Below, in pieces: positions 35,352 through 44,229 of a stretch of 57,734 bases of DNA. Under the pieces are notes generated by a model that was not told where the DNA came from, did no database searches, and was given only the letters and a program-made list of their open reading frames with translations. Origin of the DNA: an uncultured Pseudomonas sp. (GTDB lineage: Bacteria; Pseudomonadota; Gammaproteobacteria; Pseudomonadales; Pseudomonadaceae). The translations under genes and the position numbers were made by a program. The first letter of the stretch is position 1. Every line of letters begins with the position of its first letter. The stretch is taken from NCBI RefSeq assembly GCF_946885955.1, contig NZ_CAMPHI010000035.1, positions 1 to 57,734 of the forward strand, given 5' to 3'.

Positions 35352-36056
35352 TTATGCACGCAAATCGATCAAGGGCGTAACCGACTCAGGCGCCCCCAGG
35401 CGCTGGTACAGCTCCAGCGCCGGCGATGCCGTTGCCACTTGTCGGTCCGCTGCCTGGGGATCTTCCGTCGCCCCGTCGGCCTCGGTCTTCTGCGTGGCCT
35501 CGGCCGTCCGTTTATCGCGTTCCTCGGCTACGGCCGTGCGCTGTTGTTCGGCCAGCTCGCTGCGCGCCTGAACTATCTGCGCCTGCGCCCTGCCCGCCAC
35601 GCGCAAGTCCTGCGCCGACGGCTCCACCGGTGCCAGGGCGGCACGCAGCACTACCTGCATCTTCTGTAGCGTGGCTTGCGGATCATTGGGTACCGGGCTC
35701 ACATCGATACCGACCTCGCCCCCAACCGCATAGCGCTTGCCATCCGGCCCGCGATCGTAGGTATAGGACGGCGCCCCCGCATAGATGCCGCCGATGGACG
35801 CATGAGCCTGCTCGTGGGCGCGGACTTCAGCGTCGCGACTGAGCAACTCGGTGACTTCGAGCTGCTCAAGTCGCTGCTGGCGGGGGTTGTCTACGGAGGT
35901 GCTAGCGGAGGGCGCCGATGACGCGGTGGTCTGCTCATCGACCGGTGTGGAGGGCGTGGACGCGGACGAAGGCAGCGCTTCGGTGGGAGCGACGGATGCG
36001 GCCGGGCGCGCCGCCGGTGAGGAGGCTGTATGCAGCGCTACACCGCCGATCTGCAT
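35352..36056 (-). CDS. SprA-related putative metalloprotease
   Basis: A 234-residue protein of the SprA-related family. The conserved core is DAEVRAHEQAHASIGGIYAG, with an HExxH-like HEQAH that could bind zinc, followed by YTYDRGPDGKRYAVGGEVGI. The first 60 residues are a serine/proline/alanine-rich linker without a signal peptide, and the C-terminus is a charged helical segment. The family is named from its catalytic-like domain; I know of no confirmed substrate. It is transcribed away from the neighbouring MITE-like element and ends 34 bases from the PsrA-like boxes. Confidence 0.75.
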   Translation of the reverse strand: MQIGGVALHTASSPAARPAASVAPTEALPSSASTPSTPVDEQTTASSAPSASTSVDNPRQQRLEQLEVTELLSRDAEVRAHEQAHASIGGIYAGAPSYTYDRGPDGKRYAVGGEVGIDVSPVPNDPQATLQKMQVVLRAALAPVEPSAQDLRVAGRAQAQIVQARSELAEQQRTAVAEERDKRTAEATQKTEADGATEDPQAADRQVATASPALELYQRLGAPESVTPLIDLRA

Positions 36057-36069
36057 GCGCTCACACTCC

Positions 36070-36353
36070 TAGGGTCTGTTGCCGTTTCAGCGCAAGCCGC
36101 GTTGCCGCGAAAAATCTCGCCATGGCCGGGCGGCGATCCGCTAGGCGTAGGACGCCGGCAATGGTTGTTCCCTTGCCAAGTCCTACAACAACGCATGGCG
36201 AGATTTTTCGCGCAACCCGAAGGGCCGGGCCTGTTTTAGCGCGATACTGCGTTTCTCGACGCTCATTTGGAACAACCAAACTTCGCTTCTCGTGCCTTGT
36301 CTCGCGCTAAAACAGGCTCCGGCGCGGTCGCGATGAAACGGCAACAGACCCTA
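36070..36353. mobile_element. MITE-like element with nested inverted repeats
   Basis: A 284-bp element bounded by a perfect 20-bp terminal inverted repeat (TAGGGTCTGTTGCCGTTTCA at 36070-36089, inverted at 36334-36353). Both ends carry TA, so it may be 280 bp with a TA target duplication, the habit of IS630-type and some IS5-type elements. Inside are two further perfect inverted pairs: GCGAAAAATCTCGCCATG (36107-36124 with 36194-36211) and CCTGTTTTAGCGCGA (36230-36244 with 36302-36316). It has no transposase gene, so movement would need a transposase supplied elsewhere. Confidence 0.8.
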
Positions 36354-36398
36354 ATCACGAGCAGCCGCCTGTTTTGTTACCGGGTATGACCGGCCTGC

Positions 36399-36698
36399 TC
36401 AGGCGCTGGTATCGATCAACGTACCCAAAGCTTCATCGGCCGCTTTCACCACCTTGGCGCCCGCCTCGGCCTGGTTCTGTCCCTGGCGCAGGGCTACCAG
36501 GCTTTCAGCCAGATCAGGGCGGCGTTGCTCTTCGGTATCGGGCGTTGGATTGACCTGATTGGCGGGTGGCGTCGAGTTCGGTTGCTGCGTGGGCGTCGCC
36601 GCGCTGCCGGCGATATCCGCCGCGGCCTGGTCGACCCGACGCTGCCCGGATTGAATGGCGCCGATGCCGGAATTAAATGCATTCCCGGAGATTTCCAT
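36399..36698 (-). CDS. small protein with a flagellar rod-like N-terminus
   Basis: A 99-residue protein whose start, MEISGNAFNSGIGAIQSGQR then RVDQAAADIAG, resembles the N-terminal helix of flagellar rod/hook proteins (FlgB/FlgG type, normally followed by an ANNxAN motif). The middle is a low-complexity proline/threonine/asparagine linker and the end is helical (AEAGAKVVKAADEALGTLID). It corresponds in position to the small gene PA0505 beside bioD in P. aeruginosa. GGGAG lies 8 bases upstream of the chosen ATG. The resemblance is suggestive only; no flagellar genes adjoin it. Confidence 0.65.
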   Translation of the reverse strand: MEISGNAFNSGIGAIQSGQRRVDQAAADIAGSAATPTQQPNSTPPANQVNPTPDTEEQRRPDLAESLVALRQGQNQAEAGAKVVKAADEALGTLIDTSA

Positions 36699-36809
36699 AC
36701 TGAGCTCCCACTCGCTTGAAAGAACCACAACAGTTTCATTGAAGCAGAGATTGGTCGAAATATGTACAGGCAAAAGGCTATGGCAGAAAAACTGCTTATA
36801 GCCTGCGGT

Positions 36810-37511
36810 TCATGGGAGTGCCGTTGATATCCCGCTAAGCAGGCTCAAGCTCAGGTGCCCGGCGACCGCGGCCGGGGTAGCTTCTGCCAGGCGCGGCAGA
36901 TAGCCCAGGCAAGGAGCCGGCAGACGCTCGGCCAGGGTCGCCAGATTGTCTTCGAGACGCGAGGTCTGCGGGTCGACCAGATTGGCCACCCAGCCTGCCA
37001 GTACCAGACCGTCGCGCGCGATCGCCTCGGCCGTCAACAGCGCCTGATTGATGCAGCCCAGGCGCACGCCGACCACCAGGATCACCGGCAAATTCAGGGC
37101 GATCGGCAGATCGGCCAGCGTCGCCCGCCCCGCCAGCGGCACCCGCCAACCGCCGGCGCCCTCGACCAGGGTAAAGTCCGCGCGCTTATCCAGAATCGCC
37201 TGTACCGGGCCGCGTAGCGCCTCAACATCCAGCAGCACAGCGGCTTCGCGGGCCGCCAGATGCGGCGCGATGGCCGGTTCGAAGGCCAGCGGATTGACCT
37301 CTTCGTAGCGCAGCGCCAGGGTGCACTCGCCGAGCAGCGCCAGGGCGTCCTCGTTGCGCAGGCCCTCGGCGCTGCGCTGGCAACCCGAGGCCACCGGCTT
37401 GGCCGCGGCGGTGGACAGCCCGGCCATGCGCGCAGCGTGCAGCAGGCCGGCGGCAACCGTGGTTTTACCGATTTCAGTATCGGTGCCAGTTACGAAATAG
37501 GCCGCGGTCAT
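36810..37511 (-). CDS. bioD: dethiobiotin synthetase
   Basis: A 233-residue ATP-dependent ligase that closes the ureido ring of dethiobiotin from DAPA and CO2. The P-loop is [10 protein letters not shown] near the N-terminus, the DAPA-binding KPVASG follows, and the [14 protein letters not shown] segment matches the family signature. It is the last gene of the bioB-F-H-C-D operon; its start overlaps the bioC stop by four bases (ATGA). Confidence 0.96.
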   Translation of the reverse strand: MTAAYFVTGTDTEIGKTTVAAGLLHAARMAGLSTAAAKPVASGCQRSAEGLRNEDALALLGECTLALRYEEVNPLAFEPAIAPHLAAREAAVLLDVEALRGPVQAILDKRADFTLVEGAGGWRVPLAGRATLADLPIALNLPVILVVGVRLGCINQALLTAEAIARDGLVLAGWVANLVDPQTSRLEDNLATLAERLPAPCLGYLPRLAEATPAAVAGHLSLSLLSGISTALP

Positions 37512-38317
37512 GCTTGGCGCTCCTTGTGCAGTAGGCCGTACACCACTTGATAGGTTGCCGGCAGCCCTTGGGGTTGGCGGAATTGCTCATAGGCCGCAAG
37601 CAGCGCGAGCATGCGCGCGCGCCCGGTCAAACCGCCCGGCCGGCCGGGGTTGAGGTTGTGGGCGCCCAGGGCTTTGAGCTCATGGGTGAGGCTGCGCACA
37701 TCCGGGTAATGCAGCACCTGCGGTCGGCTTTGCAGGCTCAGCACCTGCAGGCCGCTGGCGGCGCACAGCCCCTGGTAATCCTCGAAGCGACGGAAGCGGT
37801 TGACATGGACGAAGCCATCCACCGCCTGCCAGCTGTCGCGCAACTCCCGCAACGTGCCGACGCACAGGCTACTGAAGGCCAATACGCCGCCCGGCCGCAA
37901 CACCCGCAGGGCCTCGCGCAATACCGCGGAGAAGTCCCCGCACCACTGCAGCGCCAGGCTGGAGAACAGCAGGTCGCAGGACTCGTCGCGCAAAGGCAGG
38001 CACTCGGCATCGCCGGCGACGAAGTGCCGCGCGCCCGCCAACGGCCGCGCATGGCGCAACATGCCCTCGGCGATATCCACAGCCACGCCTTCGGCACATG
38101 CGTAGCGCTCGGCGAGGGCGCGACTGAAATAGCCGGTGCCGCAGCCCAGATCCAGCCACCGGGTGGGATTGCAAGCTTCGGGCAGACGCATCAACAGCTC
38201 ATGGCCCACCGCCCGCTGCAACGCGGCGACGCTGTCGTAGCTCTCGGCGGCGCGGGAAAACGAGGCCGCCACCTGGTGTTTATCCGGCAGGCCGCCAGGC
38301 TGGAAGGTTTCGCTCAT
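37508..38317 (-). CDS. bioC: malonyl-[ACP] O-methyltransferase
   Basis: A 269-residue SAM-dependent methyltransferase that methylates malonyl-ACP to start pimeloyl assembly on the fatty-acid synthase. Motifs: [20 protein letters not shown] at the N-terminus and the SAM-binding [16 protein letters not shown]. The start [17 protein letters not shown] is chosen because it fits the family length; a frame opening at 38368 would run into the upstream hairpin. It overlaps bioD by four bases and is separated from bioH by 78 bases holding a palindromic repeat. Confidence 0.94.
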   Translation of the reverse strand: MSETFQPGGLPDKHQVAASFSRAAESYDSVAALQRAVGHELLMRLPEACNPTRWLDLGCGTGYFSRALAERYACAEGVAVDIAEGMLRHARPLAGARHFVAGDAECLPLRDESCDLLFSSLALQWCGDFSAVLREALRVLRPGGVLAFSSLCVGTLRELRDSWQAVDGFVHVNRFRRFEDYQGLCAASGLQVLSLQSRPQVLHYPDVRSLTHELKALGAHNLNPGRPGGLTGRARMLALLAAYEQFRQPQGLPATYQVVYGLLHKERQA

Positions 38318-38330
38318 CGGCTGGCCTCGG

Positions 38331-38391
38331 CGTAGGGTGCGCCTTGGGCACCATTGATCCGCCACCATTGGTGCGCCCGACGCACCCTACG
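38331..38391. repeat. GTAGGGTGCG-type palindrome between bioH and bioC
   Basis: GTAGGGTGCG (38332-38341) and CGCACCCTAC (38381-38390) are perfect inverted ends, with further inner pairing around GGCACCATTG and CATTGGTGCGCC. It fills the only real gap inside the biotin operon distal part and could modulate read-through or mRNA stability. Confidence 0.75.
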
Positions 38392-38395
38392 GGCA

Positions 38396-39127
38396 TCAGT
38401 CATTGCCGGCCTCATGCAGAAAGGCCTGAATCGTCGCCGCGATCTCATGGGGGCGTTCCAGGGCAAAGGCATGGCTGGCCTGATTGATCAGGCCAATCTC
38501 GATATCGGGCAGCAGTTCAAGCAATGCCGGCGCCGCACTCGCGGGGACCAGGGCATCGGCACCGGCGAACAGATGCAGCTGCGGGCCGACATAAGCTTGC
38601 AGCGCCGCACGAGTGTCCAACACCGCCAGCAGATCCAGTCCGGCCAGTAGCGTGGCGGGCTGAGCCTGCGGCGCAGCAGCCAGTAACTGCCGTGACAAGC
38701 CACGAGCATCCACAGCACCCTGGGCACAGAGCAGGGCAAAACGCTTCAAGGTAGCGGCGGCATCAGCGGCACAACCCTGACGGAAAGCGGCGAAGGTTTC
38801 CCCTGCCATTGCGGCTGGCCAACCCGGCTCGGCGACGAAACGCAGGTTGCTGGCCAGGGTCAGCAGACCGGCGCAATGCTCACCACGCCGCGCCGCCAAC
38901 TCGGCGGCGAGCATGCCACCCAGCGACCAGCCGCCGAGCCAGGCGTCTTGCGCCAGGTTGTCGTCCAGCTCGTCGAGCCAGTCGGCGGGAACGCTGGAAT
39001 CCAGCAGCGGCAGCGGCTCGACCTCCACATGCAGGCGCGGATCGAGGCCGCGCAAGGCGGCCGCCAGGGGCTCGAGCGGCGCCGTACCCAAGCCCCAACC
39101 GGGCAATAGAATCAGCCGGTCACGCAT
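38396..39127 (-). CDS. bioH: pimeloyl-[ACP] methyl ester esterase
   Basis: A 243-residue alpha/beta hydrolase that removes the methyl group from pimeloyl-ACP methyl ester. The nucleophile elbow is GGWSLGG (S68). The acid is probably in [10 protein letters not shown] and the histidine in [13 protein letters not shown]. The start at 39127 ([12 protein letters not shown]) overlaps the bioF stop by eight bases; an in-frame ATG three codons earlier (39136) is also possible. The chain is slightly shorter than E. coli BioH at its N-terminus, as in other pseudomonads. Confidence 0.93.
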   Translation of the reverse strand: MRDRLILLPGWGLGTAPLEPLAAALRGLDPRLHVEVEPLPLLDSSVPADWLDELDDNLAQDAWLGGWSLGGMLAAELAARRGEHCAGLLTLASNLRFVAEPGWPAAMAGETFAAFRQGCAADAAATLKRFALLCAQGAVDARGLSRQLLAAAPQAQPATLLAGLDLLAVLDTRAALQAYVGPQLHLFAGADALVPASAAPALLELLPDIEIGLINQASHAFALERPHEIAATIQAFLHEAGND

Positions 39128-40304
39128 GGGCGGCATCCGCCTCGGCCGGCAACAGCGCCCAGCACTCAGCCAGCGCTTCCAGCAACAACTCCAACTGCTC
39201 CTGGCTATGGGCCGCCGATAGCGTCACGCGCAAACGCGCGCTACCCGCCGGCACGGTTGGCGGCCGGATCGCGGTGACCAGCAAACCGCGCTCGCGCAGC
39301 AATTGCGACAACTGCAAGGCGCGGGCGCTGTCGCCGATCAGGATCGGCTGGATCGGCGTGGCGCTGTCCATCAGTTGCAGGCCGATCGCCTCGGCGCCTG
39401 CACGGAAGCGCTTGATCAGGCCGTCCAGATGCTCACGGCGCCAGTGCTCGCTGCGCAGCAATTCCAGGCTTTTCAAGGTGGCGCAGGCCAGGGCCGGTGG
39501 CTGGCTGGTGGTGTAGATATAGGGCCGGGCGAACTGCACCAGGGTTTCGATCAGCTCCTCGCTGCCAGCGACAAAGGCGCCGGCGGTGCCGAAGGCCTTG
39601 CCGAGGGTGCCGACCAACACCTGCACCTGGTCCACACCCAGGCCGAAATGCTCGACGATGCCGCCACCGGTGGCGCCAAGCGGGCCAAAGCCATGGGCGT
39701 CATCGACCATCACCCAGGCGCCGGCCTTGCGTGCTTCGGCGCACAGCGTCGGCAAGTCGGCCAGATCGCCGTCCATGCTGAACACGCCGTCGCTCACCAC
39801 CAGGGTATTGCCGCATGCTTTGCCCAGACGGTTGGCCAGGCTGGCCGCGTCGTTGTGCAAATAACGCGAGAAGCGCGCCCCGGAGAGCAGGCCGGCATCC
39901 AGCAGCGAGGCGTGGTTGAGGCGGTCTTCCAGCACCGTATCGCCCTGGCCGACCAGCGCGGTGACCGCACCCAGATTGGCCATATAGCCGGTAGAGAACA
40001 GCAGCACGCGTGGCCGCCCGGTGAATTCGGCCAGGGCCTCTTCCAGTTCGTGATGCGGGGTGCTGTGGCCAATCACCAGGTGCGAGGCGCCGCCACCGAC
40101 ACCCCATTTCTGCGCACCGGCGCGCCAGGCCTCGATCACCTGAGGGTGATTGGCCAGGCCGAGGTAGTCGTTGGAACAGAAGGCCAGCAGCTCGCGGCCG
40201 TCGACTTGAACCAGCGGCCCTTGCGGCGACTCGAGCAAAGGGCGCTGGCGATAGAGATTGGCGGCGCGGCGTTCGGCCAGGCGAGAGGATAGATCGAAAG
40301 GCAT
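39120..40304 (-). CDS. bioF: 8-amino-7-oxononanoate synthase
   Basis: A 394-residue PLP enzyme that condenses pimeloyl-ACP or -CoA with alanine. Recognisable segments are [33 protein letters not shown], the cofactor-contact [14 protein letters not shown] and [10 protein letters not shown], and the Schiff-base lysine in [14 protein letters not shown]. The ATG at 40304 is preferred because AGGG is about 7 bases upstream; the first ATG at 40310 is too close to it. It overlaps bioH. Confidence 0.96.
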   Translation of the reverse strand: MPFDLSSRLAERRAANLYRQRPLLESPQGPLVQVDGRELLAFCSNDYLGLANHPQVIEAWRAGAQKWGVGGGASHLVIGHSTPHHELEEALAEFTGRPRVLLFSTGYMANLGAVTALVGQGDTVLEDRLNHASLLDAGLLSGARFSRYLHNDAASLANRLGKACGNTLVVSDGVFSMDGDLADLPTLCAEARKAGAWVMVDDAHGFGPLGATGGGIVEHFGLGVDQVQVLVGTLGKAFGTAGAFVAGSEELIETLVQFARPYIYTTSQPPALACATLKSLELLRSEHWRREHLDGLIKRFRAGAEAIGLQLMDSATPIQPILIGDSARALQLSQLLRERGLLVTAIRPPTVPAGSARLRVTLSAAHSQEQLELLLEALAECWALLPAEADAAHA

Positions 40305-40315
40305 ATACATACCCT

Positions 40316-40390
40316 GTAGGAGCCAGCTTGCTGCGGTCCGACGTCTCGGCGATCAGCCGCAAACGAGATCGCCAGCAAGCTGGCTCCTAC
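40316..40390. repeat. REP-like palindrome between bioB and bioF
   Basis: Perfect 18-bp inverted arms, GTAGGAGCCAGCTTGCTG (40316-40333) and its complement (40373-40390), enclose 39 bases with smaller pairings. The GTAGGAGC sequence is a widespread Pseudomonas intergenic repeat type. Confidence 0.85.
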
Positions 40391-40402
40391 ATAAACAGCG
40401 GT

Positions 40403-41461
40403 TTATGCCGAGGCGGCGTTATAGAACAGCTTGGAATCGCGCTGCTCGACCAGGGCTTGCTCGATGGCCGCCTGATGCACTTCGTCGGCATGTTCTTCGC
40501 GCTCTTCCGGCTTGATGCCGAGACGGGCGAACAGCTGCATGTCCTTGTTGGCCTGCGGGTTGGCGGTGGTCAGGAGTTTTTCGCCGTAGAAAATCGAGTT
40601 GGCGCCAGCGAAGAAGGCCAGGGCCTGCATCTGCTCGTTCATCTGCTCGCGACCGGCGGAGAGGCGCACGTGCGACTGCGGCATCATGATCCGCGCCACG
40701 GCGAGCATGCGGATGAAGTCGAACGGATCGACATCCTGCTCATCGGCCAGCGGCGTGCCCTTGACCTTGACCAGCATGTTGATCGGCACCGACTCGGGAT
40801 GCTCAGGCAGGTTGGCCAGCTGGATCAACAGGCCGGCGCGGTCGTCCAGCGACTCGCCCATGCCGAGAATCCCGCCGGAGCAGATCTTCATCCCCGCATC
40901 GCGCACGTAGGCCAGGGTTTCCAGGCGGTCGGCGTAGGTGCGGGTGGTGATGATGTTGCCGTAGAACTCCGGCGAGGTGTCCAGATTGTGGTTGTAGTAG
41001 TCGAGGCCGGCTTCGGCCAGGGCGGCGGTCTGCTCCTTGTCCAGCTTGCCAAGGGTCATGCAGGTTTCCAGGCCCAGGGCCTTGACCCCTTCGACCATCT
41101 TCAGCACGTAGGGCATGTCCTTGGCGGACGGATGCTTCCAGGCCGCGCCCATGCAGAAGCGGGTCGAGCCGATGGCCTTGGCTTCGGCGGCGGCCTCCAG
41201 CACCTTCTGCACTTCCAGGAGTTTTTCCTTGTCCAGGCCGGTGTTGTAGTGGCCGGACTGCGGGCAATACTTGCAGTCTTCCGGACAGGCGCCGGTCTTG
41301 ATCGACAACAGGGTCGAGACCTGCACGCGGTTGGCGTCGAAATGCGCGCGGTGCACGGTTTGCGCCTGGAACAGCAGGTCGTTGAAGGGTTGTTCGAAGA
41401 GCGCCTTGACCTCGGCGAGGGTCCAATCGTGGCGTTGGTTGGCGGTGCTGGTGGCGCCCAT
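40403..41461 (-). CDS. bioB: biotin synthase
   Basis: A 352-residue radical SAM enzyme that inserts sulfur into dethiobiotin. The [4Fe-4S] cysteines are in [12 protein letters not shown] (C59, C63, C66), with conserved [13 protein letters not shown] and FCMGAAW segments and the C-terminal [12 protein letters not shown]. It is the first gene of the bio operon and diverges from comF. The ATG at 41461 has AAGGA about 8 bases upstream; an in-frame ATG 13 codons earlier is less likely. The shared bioB-comF gap is about 120 bases; I see no clear BirA/BioQ-type operator. Confidence 0.97.
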   Translation of the reverse strand: MGATSTANQRHDWTLAEVKALFEQPFNDLLFQAQTVHRAHFDANRVQVSTLLSIKTGACPEDCKYCPQSGHYNTGLDKEKLLEVQKVLEAAAEAKAIGSTRFCMGAAWKHPSAKDMPYVLKMVEGVKALGLETCMTLGKLDKEQTAALAEAGLDYYNHNLDTSPEFYGNIITTRTYADRLETLAYVRDAGMKICSGGILGMGESLDDRAGLLIQLANLPEHPESVPINMLVKVKGTPLADEQDVDPFDFIRMLAVARIMMPQSHVRLSAGREQMNEQMQALAFFAGANSIFYGEKLLTTANPQANKDMQLFARLGIKPEEREEHADEVHQAAIEQALVEQRDSKLFYNAASA

Positions 41462-41580
41462 CGGTTTTTCCTTCTGTTCTCGTTTCATGGAACCCGGCAC
41501 AAGCGCATGCGGGGTTTCTCAGCGGCCTGCTAAAGTGCTGCAGGCATGACATGGATGTTCGGCATATTTATGGAAGGCTT

Positions 41581-42315
41581 ATGCGCTGTCAACCTGAAAA
41601 CCCATACCAGGTTTACAACTGGTTAAAAATCAAACAAACCTGCCTACTGTGCGACGAAGCCGCTGACGCCGCAGTGGCCATCTGCACCAACTGCGAGGCC
41701 GAGCTGCCGTGGCTTGGCGGCCATTGCCAGCGCTGCGCCCTGCCGCTGCCCGACAGCGGCCTGACCTGCGGCCACTGCCTGAAAAATCCGCCCGGCTTCA
41801 ACCGGGTCGAGGCGCCCTGGCGTTACGCATTCCCCGTCGACAGCCTGATTACCCGCTTCAAGCATCAAGCCAAGTGGCCAATGGGACGTCTGCTCGGCGA
41901 GCTTTTGTCACAGCATCTGCTGCATGCCTTCGATGAAGGGCTGCCACGCCCCGATCTGTTGCTGCCGGTCCCGCTGGCCGAACGCCGGCAACGCAAGCGC
42001 GGTTTCAACCAGGCCACGATGCTCGCGCAGTGGCTCAGTGCGGCCTTGCAACTGCCCTGGCAGGACGCCTGGCTGCAGCGGGTGATCGACACCCCCGCAC
42101 AACAGCAACTGGATGCCGCGACGCGCAAACGCAACCTGCGCCGCGCCTTTGCGCTCGTCCCGCAGAGCCGGGTCGCGGGCCTGCACCTGGCGCTGGTCGA
42201 CGACGTGCTGACCACCGGCGCCACCGCCGAAAGCCTGGCGCGCCTGCTGCGTAAAGCTGGCGCGGCGAGAGTCGATGTGTATTGCCTGGCGCGCACGCCC
42301 AAGCCGGGGGATTAG
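41581..42315 (+). CDS. comF: ComF-family phosphoribosyltransferase-like protein
   Basis: A 244-residue protein with an N-terminal zinc-ribbon of CxxC pairs (CLLCDE, CTNCEAEL, CQRCALPL, CGHCLKNPPG) and a C-terminal type I phosphoribosyltransferase fold with the PRPP loop LALVDDVLTTGATAESL. ComF/GntX proteins aid use of DNA taken up during competence. MRCQPENPYQ at 41581 is the usual Pseudomonas start; an ATG at 41551 would add ten residues. GGAAGG is only 3 bases before the chosen ATG, so the start is not fully certain. Divergent from bioB, as in P. aeruginosa. Confidence 0.88.
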   Translation: MRCQPENPYQVYNWLKIKQTCLLCDEAADAAVAICTNCEAELPWLGGHCQRCALPLPDSGLTCGHCLKNPPGFNRVEAPWRYAFPVDSLITRFKHQAKWPMGRLLGELLSQHLLHAFDEGLPRPDLLLPVPLAERRQRKRGFNQATMLAQWLSAALQLPWQDAWLQRVIDTPAQQQLDAATRKRNLRRAFALVPQSRVAGLHLALVDDVLTTGATAESLARLLRKAGAARVDVYCLARTPKPGD

Positions 42316-42352
42316 CACGCCTGAGACGCCGGAGCTGTATGAACAAGGCCCG

Positions 42353-42423
42353 TTGTAGCCCGGATGCAATCCGGGAGCGATTTGTAGGGCTATCCATTTT
42401 CCCGGATTGCATCCGGGCTACAA
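42353..42423. repeat. REP-like palindrome (GTAGCCCGGATG type)
   Basis: Perfect 24-bp inverted arms (42353-42376 and 42400-42423) begin TTGTAGCCCGGATGCAATCC and share the ATCCGGGCTAC core with copies near 17.2 and 56.3 kb. Confidence 0.85.
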
Positions 42424-42526
42424 AAACTCAAGCGCGTCCTACCAAGCGCGTCCTACGTAGTTACCCAACCACCGCCCGGCCATACAGAAGCGCTACACTC
42501 TGCGGCCAACTTTCCCGGAGTAGCCC

Positions 42527-43501
42527 ATGTCCCATCCATTTGCCGCACTCACGCCCGATCTGGTGCTGGATGCCGTGGAAAGCATCGGCTACCTCAGCGA
42601 CGCCCGCGTGTTGGCGCTCAATAGCTATGAGAACCGCGTTTACCAGGTCGGCATCGAAGACGAGACGCCCCTGATCGCCAAGTTCTACCGGCCGCAGCGC
42701 TGGAGCGATGCGGCAATTCGCGAGGAACACAGCTTCACCTTCGAGCTGGCCGAATGCGAGGTGCCGGTGGTCGCGCCCCTGGTGCGTGATGGTGAAACCC
42801 TGTTCGAACACGCTGGCTTCCGCTTCGCCCTGTTCCCGCGTCGCGGCGGCCGCGCACCGGAGCCGGGCAACCTCGACCAGCTGTATCGCCTCGGCCAGTT
42901 GCTCGGCCGTCTGCACGGGGTTGGTTCGCTGCGACCGTTCGCCCATCGCGAAGCGCTACAGGTAAAGAACTTCGGTCACGACTCCCTGGCCACCCTGCTC
43001 GACGGCGGTTTTATCCCGCGTAGCCTGTTGCCGGCCTACGAGTCGGTGGCGCGCGATCTGCTCAAGCGCCTCGATGCGCTGTTCGCCAATAATCCGGTCA
43101 CGGCGATTCGCCTGCATGGCGACTGCCACCCCGGCAACCTGTTGTGCCGCGACGACACCTTCCATATGGTCGACCTCGACGACTGCCGCATGGGCCCGGC
43201 GGTGCAGGACCTGTGGATGATGCTCGCCGGCGAACGCCACGAGCGCCTTGGCCAACTGTCCGAGCTGATGGACGGTTATCAGGAATTCCATGATTTCAAC
43301 CCGCGCGAACTGCCGCTGATCGAGGGCCTGCGCAGCCTGCGCCTGATGCATTACAGCGCCTGGCTGGCGCGGCGCTGGGACGACCCGGCATTCCCCATCA
43401 GCTTTCCCTGGTTTGGCAGCGAACGTTACTGGGGCGAACAGATTTTGATCCTGCGCGAGCAACTGGCGGCGCTTGACGAAGAACCGCTCAGGCTGTTCTA
43501 G
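42527..43501 (+). CDS. srkA: stress response kinase A (YihE/RdoA family)
   Basis: A 324-residue aminoglycoside-phosphotransferase-fold Ser/Thr kinase, thought to protect against cell death under stress. Kinase motifs are visible: ALNSYENRVYQVG, the ATP-binding lysine in LIAKFYRPQRW, the catalytic loop IRLHGDCHPGNLL and the metal-binding HMVDLDDCRMGPAVQDLWM. Length and order next to the DUF4166 and rarD genes fit pseudomonads (PA0486-like). It is likely cotranscribed with the next gene 26 bases downstream. Confidence 0.93.
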   Translation: MSHPFAALTPDLVLDAVESIGYLSDARVLALNSYENRVYQVGIEDETPLIAKFYRPQRWSDAAIREEHSFTFELAECEVPVVAPLVRDGETLFEHAGFRFALFPRRGGRAPEPGNLDQLYRLGQLLGRLHGVGSLRPFAHREALQVKNFGHDSLATLLDGGFIPRSLLPAYESVARDLLKRLDALFANNPVTAIRLHGDCHPGNLLCRDDTFHMVDLDDCRMGPAVQDLWMMLAGERHERLGQLSELMDGYQEFHDFNPRELPLIEGLRSLRLMHYSAWLARRWDDPAFPISFPWFGSERYWGEQILILREQLAALDEEPLRLF

Positions 43502-43527
43502 CCAACCATTGAAGAAGGAATTTCCCC

Positions 43528-44070
43528 ATGCATGGCGTCGAACGCTGGTTCGGTGAAGGCTTCGCTGAGCTGCACCCCTTGTTGCAACAACTGCACCGCG
43601 AGGGCGGCCACCTGCATGGGCAGGTCGAGCTGCGACTGGGCAAGGGCCTGGCCGGTAAACTCGGTGCGCGTCTGGCCGGACGCATGGGTATCCCGTTGGA
43701 TCGCCCGCAGATTCCGCTCAGGGTGGACATCCATAGCAGCGGCGATACCCTGCATTGGAATCGCCATTTCGCCGACGCCGCGCCTGTGTATTCGAGCTTC
43801 CAACCCCATGGCGACTGGCCGGACGGCTACTGGATCGAATCAACCGGCGGCGTACGTCTGGCCCTGGCCGTCGATGTTCGCCGGGGCGGCTGGTATTGGC
43901 GCCCGCTGAAGGCCTGGGTGCATGGCGTGCGCGTGCCCTTGTGGTTGCTGCCGCGCACCGAGGCGTACAAGCGTATCGATGGCGACCGCTATCATTTCCA
44001 CGTCGGTTTCAGCCTACCGCTGTTCGGCCTGCTGTTCAGCTACAGCGGCGCACTGCAACTGGCGCCATAG
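43528..44070 (+). CDS. DUF4166 domain protein
   Basis: A 180-residue protein that is essentially one DUF4166 domain: an N-terminal RWFGEGFAELHPLLQQLHRE helix, LAGRMGIPLDRPQIPLRVDI, HWNRHF, and the C-terminal YHFHVGFSLPLFGLLFSYSG. No signal peptide. Its function is unknown. AAGAAGGAA precedes the ATG, and it follows srkA with 26 bases between. The 160 bases after it to rarD hold no recognisable gene. Confidence 0.8.
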   Translation: MHGVERWFGEGFAELHPLLQQLHREGGHLHGQVELRLGKGLAGKLGARLAGRMGIPLDRPQIPLRVDIHSSGDTLHWNRHFADAAPVYSSFQPHGDWPDGYWIESTGGVRLALAVDVRRGGWYWRPLKAWVHGVRVPLWLLPRTEAYKRIDGDRYHFHVGFSLPLFGLLFSYSGALQLAP

Positions 44071-44229
44071 CAACCGGCGAGGCGCTACGAGCAACTGTAT
44101 GGTTGGGTGTAACGCCAGCTTTACAACAATCGCCAAGCCCCATCGTGGATAAAGCTGAACGAGCGGACAATTACCAGCGCCGCGGCTTAGAATCCAAGGC
44201 TTTGGTTAGCTGCCTAAGCAAGGACCCCC

